From a virus, in IMG/VR virus record IMGVR_UViG_3300030118_000809, positions 1 to 32,435 of that record: DNA of 32,435 nt; one strand, written 5' to 3'. The position numbers were made by a program, and so were the translations under genes. The number at the start of each line of letters is the position of its first letter. The first letter of the stretch is position 1. A model generated the notes under the pieces. It was not told where the DNA came from and did no database searches. It was given only the letters and a program-made list of their open reading frames with translations. Below, piece by piece: positions 30,401 through 32,435 of the stretch.

Positions 30401-31383
30401 GTTTTAAATAATATTTTTTTACCAGTTTCCCACAACCTTAAAACTGCATCTTCTGAATATTCTAACCCAACTTCAAACCCATCACTTGTACCAGTACCAG
30501 TTGTTGAATTAGTAAATTGCATTATTGAGTCATTGCTATCTGTAGCATTTACAAGAATGCCTACTGCATTAGATGATATGTCTACGTTTAATTTAGCTAA
30601 TGGAGAAGATGTACCAATACCAACATTACCAGCATTAGAAACCATTAACCCCATAGATGAGTCTGTAAGATTATATATATAATATCCTAATGTACCTGAA
30701 CCTATTTGCCAATCTTCGCTAGTGCTATGTGCACCAGTAAATTTTATAAATGTTCCATCTCCAGTATTTGTATTATGTAATTGTAGTAATTGACCATTGG
30801 ATACATTTGAATTAATGTGCAATGGGTGGCTAGGCGAGGATGTGCCAATACCAATTTTTCCATCGTCAGTAAGTCTAAAATATTCTGTATCAGATGCACC
30901 ACCATGAATAGCAAAGTAATCTCCATTAGCTATTCTTAATTTTAAATAATTATTGCTTACATCTTGTATGTAACTAGCACCATTAAACGACAATAAACCA
31001 GTAATCTTTGCATTACCTACAACATGAAGAGGGTCTGAAGGGGATGTTGTGTTTATACCAACACGACCTGTACTCAATACATTTAATACGCTTGTTCCTT
31101 GTGGTCTAAATGATAATATATTAGACACCGCAACAATGCTATGAGTAGTTGAACCACTATCTGGTTGTAATCCAATACTTACTTGACTGCTTTGCCCAAT
31201 TAATTTTAATGCTTGTGATGCAGTACCAGTAGCATTTACTTGCAATGTTCCTTCAACAATTTCATCAAATGCGAAACTACCAGCACCCTCAACCTTAAAA
31301 TCTCCAGTAACTACTAAATCGCCATCTACAGTGCCACCACTAGCTAGACCAGTGGCTATTGAATCAACCATTCCTTTTAACAT
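27400..31383 (-). CDS. Long tail fibre with S74 intramolecular chaperone (1327 residues)
   Basis: The largest gene, a likely host-recognition fibre. The N-terminal third carries four copies of a VGIGTxSPxxxLH-type motif at about residues 107-119, 176-188, 252-264 and 341-354. Residues about 418-1165 are a beta-helical array of ANTAxGYxSL-type repeats like those of trimeric adhesins. The final 100 residues are a peptidase S74 chaperone domain. TSDGRLKEN holds the Ser1230/Lys1235 pair for self-cleavage before S1230, followed by RQGIIAQEAQKVLPEM and a coiled-coil end. The domain should trimerise the fibre and then cut itself off. The start at 31383 overlaps the previous gene by seven bases. Confidence 0.9.
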   Translation of the reverse strand: MLKGMVDSIATGLASGGTVDGDLVVTGDFKVEGAGSFAFDEIVEGTLQVNATGTASQALKLIGQSSQVSIGLQPDSGSTTHSIVAVSNILSFRPQGTSVLNVLSTGRVGINTTSPSDPLHVVGNAKITGLLSFNGASYIQDVSNNYLKLRIANGDYFAIHGGASDTEYFRLTDDGKIGIGTSSPSHPLHINSNVSNGQLLQLHNTNTGDGTFIKFTGAHSTSEDWQIGSGTLGYYIYNLTDSSMGLMVSNAGNVGIGTSSPLAKLNVDISSNAVGILVNATDSNDSIMQFTNSTTGTGTSDGFEVGLEYSEDAVLRLWETGKKILFKTGGDNTRMAIDDSGRVGIGTDSPSNKLHIFDGTYNLLFDGNEINHSDANDFFIKSGGSIKFQPSATTRFVLDSNSRISLSNNDSGTQNSVFGSSAGNALASGSQGNSSFGHESLLNTSTGDRNTALGYQSLRHNSTGSNNVAVGYEALRASSGNSTSNNVALGNYTMYSLSTGGTNVAVGGSALYHNGSGNYNTAIGVESMQGASGQSHSNNTSVGYKSLYSITTASASVAVGKEALYSTTTGGSNTALGHQAMYYGTESDSNVAVGQSALEKNVTGDDNTALGYQSQYGASGQSHSTNTSVGYQSLKNITTGSSNVAAGANSLQSNTTGTGNVSLGQEAMYGGNRSGDIAIGQQAMYQAPTGGLNYAIGRYALMDANAGTDSLSSTTNIAIGQSALGGTWANVASSYNIAIGHYSMDASMNGAITNIAVGHYTLSDLTEGDSNSVLGYNAGNSITSGGTNILIGRNAGSSATAMNSAVIIGTFAGDAINTSNSNGSVLIGYQAGTDQTAGINTFIGYDSGRHNGSGTYNTALGYNSMKGVSGNSFSSNTAIGYESLKGITTGGTNVALGADSAFSLTTQSTNVIIGAASGYSIAGSNSIENVIIGGYAGTGGSGDLKRVIAIGKNALNSTGANDITGAVAIGYNSLTALTTGSQNIAIGFEAGRTLSSGSNNTFLGYEAGEDTTGGSSNTYLGNFAGGNHTGSYNTFVGDISGSGASGGSASGSQNTALGYTTLHNLTSGANNVAIGSQSGKLMTTASGATSIGALSLDANVSGGEVVAIGYQALSFESFAGQVVAVGYEALKSQNKAANSYNTAIGSQVGRNVSNGEHNNLSGYRAGETLTTGDENILIGSSSDVSTADAQNQIVIGKGATGVQNNSAIIGNSSCADVFMGDNGSAWSTTSDGRLKENVEDWNVGLDAINNLRIVSYNFKKNNPYKYNSDKKRQGIIAQEAQKVLPEMIKDDGEWLSANQEPMIWALVNAVQELSTQVNNLKKQLKDK
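27870..30130 (-). repeat. Coding repeat array of the tail fibre
   Basis: More than 25 diverged units of roughly 20-25 codons reading like NTALGYQSLxxxSTGSNNVA. Longer copies share a SGQSHSxNTSVGY core at about 29500-29520 and 29760-29780, some 260 bases apart, with looser relatives near 28760 and 29940. The array should form a trimeric beta-roll shaft. Similar units make recombination and assembly collapse possible here. Confidence 0.8.
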
Positions 31384-31721
31384 TCTACTATCCTAACCGC
31401 TCCAGTAGTTGTTGATGTTGAGTTATAATTAAAATAGATCGTGTTTCCAAGTGAACGTGGCACTGTTATAAAAGTCAATGTATTCTTTGGAATTAGTAAA
31501 TCATTAGATGCGTTTACATTAGTTTCACTTGTTGTAAAATTAAAATAAATTTCTACCGCACTATAAACACCAATGTTTCCAGTGTTGGAACTTATTGATT
31601 TGTGAGTGGTATTATTAACATCTGCACTAGAACCAGCAGTACCAGCAGATGATACTGACCACCCACCACCAACTGTAGTATTTAATGCTTCTTGAACTGA
31701 ATAAGTGTGTAAATCTGCCAT
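31377..31721 (-). CDS. Hypothetical virion-type protein, 114 residues
   Basis: A serine/threonine/asparagine-rich, strand-rich protein (MADLHTYSVQEALNTTVGGG, then EIYFNFTTSETNVNASNDLL). The fold looks like a beta sandwich, common in capsid decoration, head-fibre or tail-fibre base proteins. A GAGG site precedes the ATG. It stands directly before the tail-fibre gene and after the small capsid-adjacent gene, so it could connect or decorate either structure. No family is recognised. Confidence 0.62.
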   Translation of the reverse strand: MADLHTYSVQEALNTTVGGGWSVSSAGTAGSSADVNNTTHKSISSNTGNIGVYSAVEIYFNFTTSETNVNASNDLLIPKNTLTFITVPRSLGNTIYFNYNSTSTTTGAVRIVEC

Positions 31722-31808
31722 TTTTTCTTCCTCTCTAAGCTATGACTAGCGTGAATGAGTTATAATTACTATTAAAAATTAAAAATAGAAGTAAAGTTTT
31801 TAAAAGCG

Positions 31809-32000
31809 TTACTTCTTATTTTTCTTCTTTTTCTTCGCTATTCGTTTTTTGGGCTTGGCATATAGTTCATCACTGTCTTCACTCATCACTCTAACATAAC
31901 CTTGATTAGTATATAAATCTATTAGTTCAGGATGCTTTGCAGCTTGATCTTCTTCTACCCTTTCAACTCTGCCATTTTTAAAATTTTTCCAATATTGCAT
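31809..32000 (-). CDS. Small protein following the capsid gene, 63 residues
   Basis: MQYWKNFKNGRVERVEEDQA then NQGYVRVMSEDSDEL and a polylysine tail (KPKKRIAKKKKKNKK). I have seen a similar small protein downstream of capsid genes in marine phages; I know no role. An AAGGA site precedes the ATG. The basic tail could touch DNA or the capsid lumen. A hairpin at 32019-32044 separates it from the capsid stop. Confidence 0.62.
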   Translation of the reverse strand: MQYWKNFKNGRVERVEEDQAAKHPELIDLYTNQGYVRVMSEDSDELYAKPKKRIAKKKKKNKK

Positions 32001-32018
32001 TTGATGTTCCTTTTTAAT

Positions 32019-32044
32019 ATGGGGCAGAGCGAATCATGCCCCAT
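32019..32044 (-). other. GC-rich hairpin after the capsid gene
   Basis: ATGGGGCA (32019-32026) pairs with TGCCCCAT (32037-32044) around a ten-base loop. The minus-strand side is followed by ATTAAAAAGG, not a T run, so it is more like a partial attenuator or an mRNA-end stabiliser that keeps capsid message abundant than a full terminator. It lies in the short gap between the capsid stop and the next ribosome site. Confidence 0.5.
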
Positions 32045-32063
32045 TTATTAATCCAAGACTATA

Positions 32064-32435
32064 TTAGTCTTTGTTTCTGATTTTAATACCACGCTTGTTA
32101 TCAGTGTCATCAATTCTCTTTACGCCATACAATAAGTCTGCAACGACTTTAGTACCTAACGCATCAATTGAATATTCTGACTGTACACGAACCTCTTGTT
32201 GTACTGCAATAGCACAAGCAGTGCGGTGAAAAATAGCACCAGAGATTGTATTTGCATTGCCACCAGTTCCAAAAGAATTAGACATATAAACATCCATTCC
32301 ATATAAAGAACCTACCATGCCAGAACGCAATCCACGATTACCTTCGCCAACTGCATCATTTCTGATAAAGTACTGAGCAATACCAGATGCTGGATTTAGA
32401 ATGTCTGCAAATAAAGTTGGATTAACAACCATAGA
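32064..32435 (-). CDS. Major capsid protein, C-terminal part (same gene as 1-624)
   Basis: This is the tail of the capsid gene that begins at 624. The first 32 codons repeat the codons at the other end of the window, and the remaining 90 residues (from RGLRSGMVGSLYGMDVYMSN) finish the protein at a TAA. The segment contains the beta-rich P-domain and A-domain stretch typical of HK97-like capsids, ending KRGIKIRNKD. The methionine of MVVNP is internal, not a start. The terminal base at 32435 would change an alanine codon (GCT) to serine (TCT) relative to the left copy. That could be a population variant or an assembly edge error. Confidence 0.88.
   Translation of the reverse strand, partial: SMVVNPTLFADILNPASGIAQYFIRNDAVGEGNRGLRSGMVGSLYGMDVYMSNSFGTGGNANTISGAIFHRTACAIAVQQEVRVQSEYSIDALGTKVVADLLYGVKRIDDTDNKRGIKIRNKD
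32337..32434. repeat. Terminal overlap of a circular contig, right copy
   Basis: Right-hand copy of the 98-base overlap described at 1-98. Only the final base of the window (32435) departs from the left copy. Confidence 0.95.

Noticed and set aside
1-32435. Integrase, repressor, DNA polymerase, thymidylate-synthase-like hydroxymethylase, DNA methyltransferase and tRNA genes
   Set aside because: Looked for among all minus-strand proteins by motif and none was recognised; no tRNA was noticed by eye. A profile search could still find a highly diverged one.

Overview
This window is almost certainly one complete, circularly assembled genome of a tailed phage (siphovirus), not a piece of a bacterial chromosome. 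Its first 98 bases recur as bases 32337-32434, so the unit closes into a circle of about 32,336 bp. The join falls inside the major capsid gene, which reads through it in frame as a 298-residue protein. Every gene I can support is on the minus strand, so transcription runs from high to low coordinates. Genes are tightly packed, many sharing ATGA or TAATG stop/start overlaps. The DNA is strongly AT-rich, and several small basic families are of types common in marine phages. A candidate lipoprotein spanin suggests a Gram-negative host. A marine alphaproteobacterium such as a Pelagibacter relative would fit, but the sequence does not prove the host. I see no integrase, repressor, tRNA, DNA polymerase, CRISPR array or DNA methyltransferase, so the phage looks lytic and dependent on the host replisome.

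Layout in transcription order. (1) Early/replication region, 14905 to about 10734: a possible histone-fold protein, small unknowns, an HNH endonuclease, a winged-helix protein, a 36-residue membrane peptide, a possible ssDNA-binding protein, a PD-(D/E)XK nuclease, zinc-ribbon proteins, a replisome organizer and a putative helicase loader. (2) DNA hypermodification region, 10756-7117: GNAT acetyltransferase, small protein, TET/JBP-type dioxygenase, class II glutamine amidotransferase, amino acid:DNA transferase-like protein and P-loop base kinase, followed by small genes and a hairpin terminator at 6511-6540. (3) Packaging and head genes, 6482 through position 1 to 32064: small basic proteins, DUF5681 protein, TerL, portal, minor head protein, neck protein, scaffold and capsid. 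(4) Two small genes and a 1327-residue tail fibre with a self-cleaving S74 chaperone domain, 32000-27400. (5) Small genes and a lysis cassette, 27400-25127. (6) Zn-ribbon metallophosphoesterase and tail genes, 25110-15138: adaptor, tail terminator, tail tube, frameshifted chaperone pair, tape measure and tip proteins.

The most interesting system is the contiguous, overlapping cassette at 7117-10117. It looks like a complete pathway acting on bases already in DNA. The dioxygenase would hydroxylate thymine (or 5-methylcytosine), the kinase would phosphorylate the hydroxymethyl group, and the transferase would replace the phosphate with an amine or amino acid, with the stand-alone glutamine amidotransferase probably supplying ammonia. 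No nucleotide-level hydroxymethylase is present, unlike the well-studied thymine-hypermodified phages. Other points of note are a probable -1 frameshift at an unusual C-CCT-TTA site in the tail chaperone pair and two nested stem-loops of similar architecture at 13024-13081 and 15023-15088.
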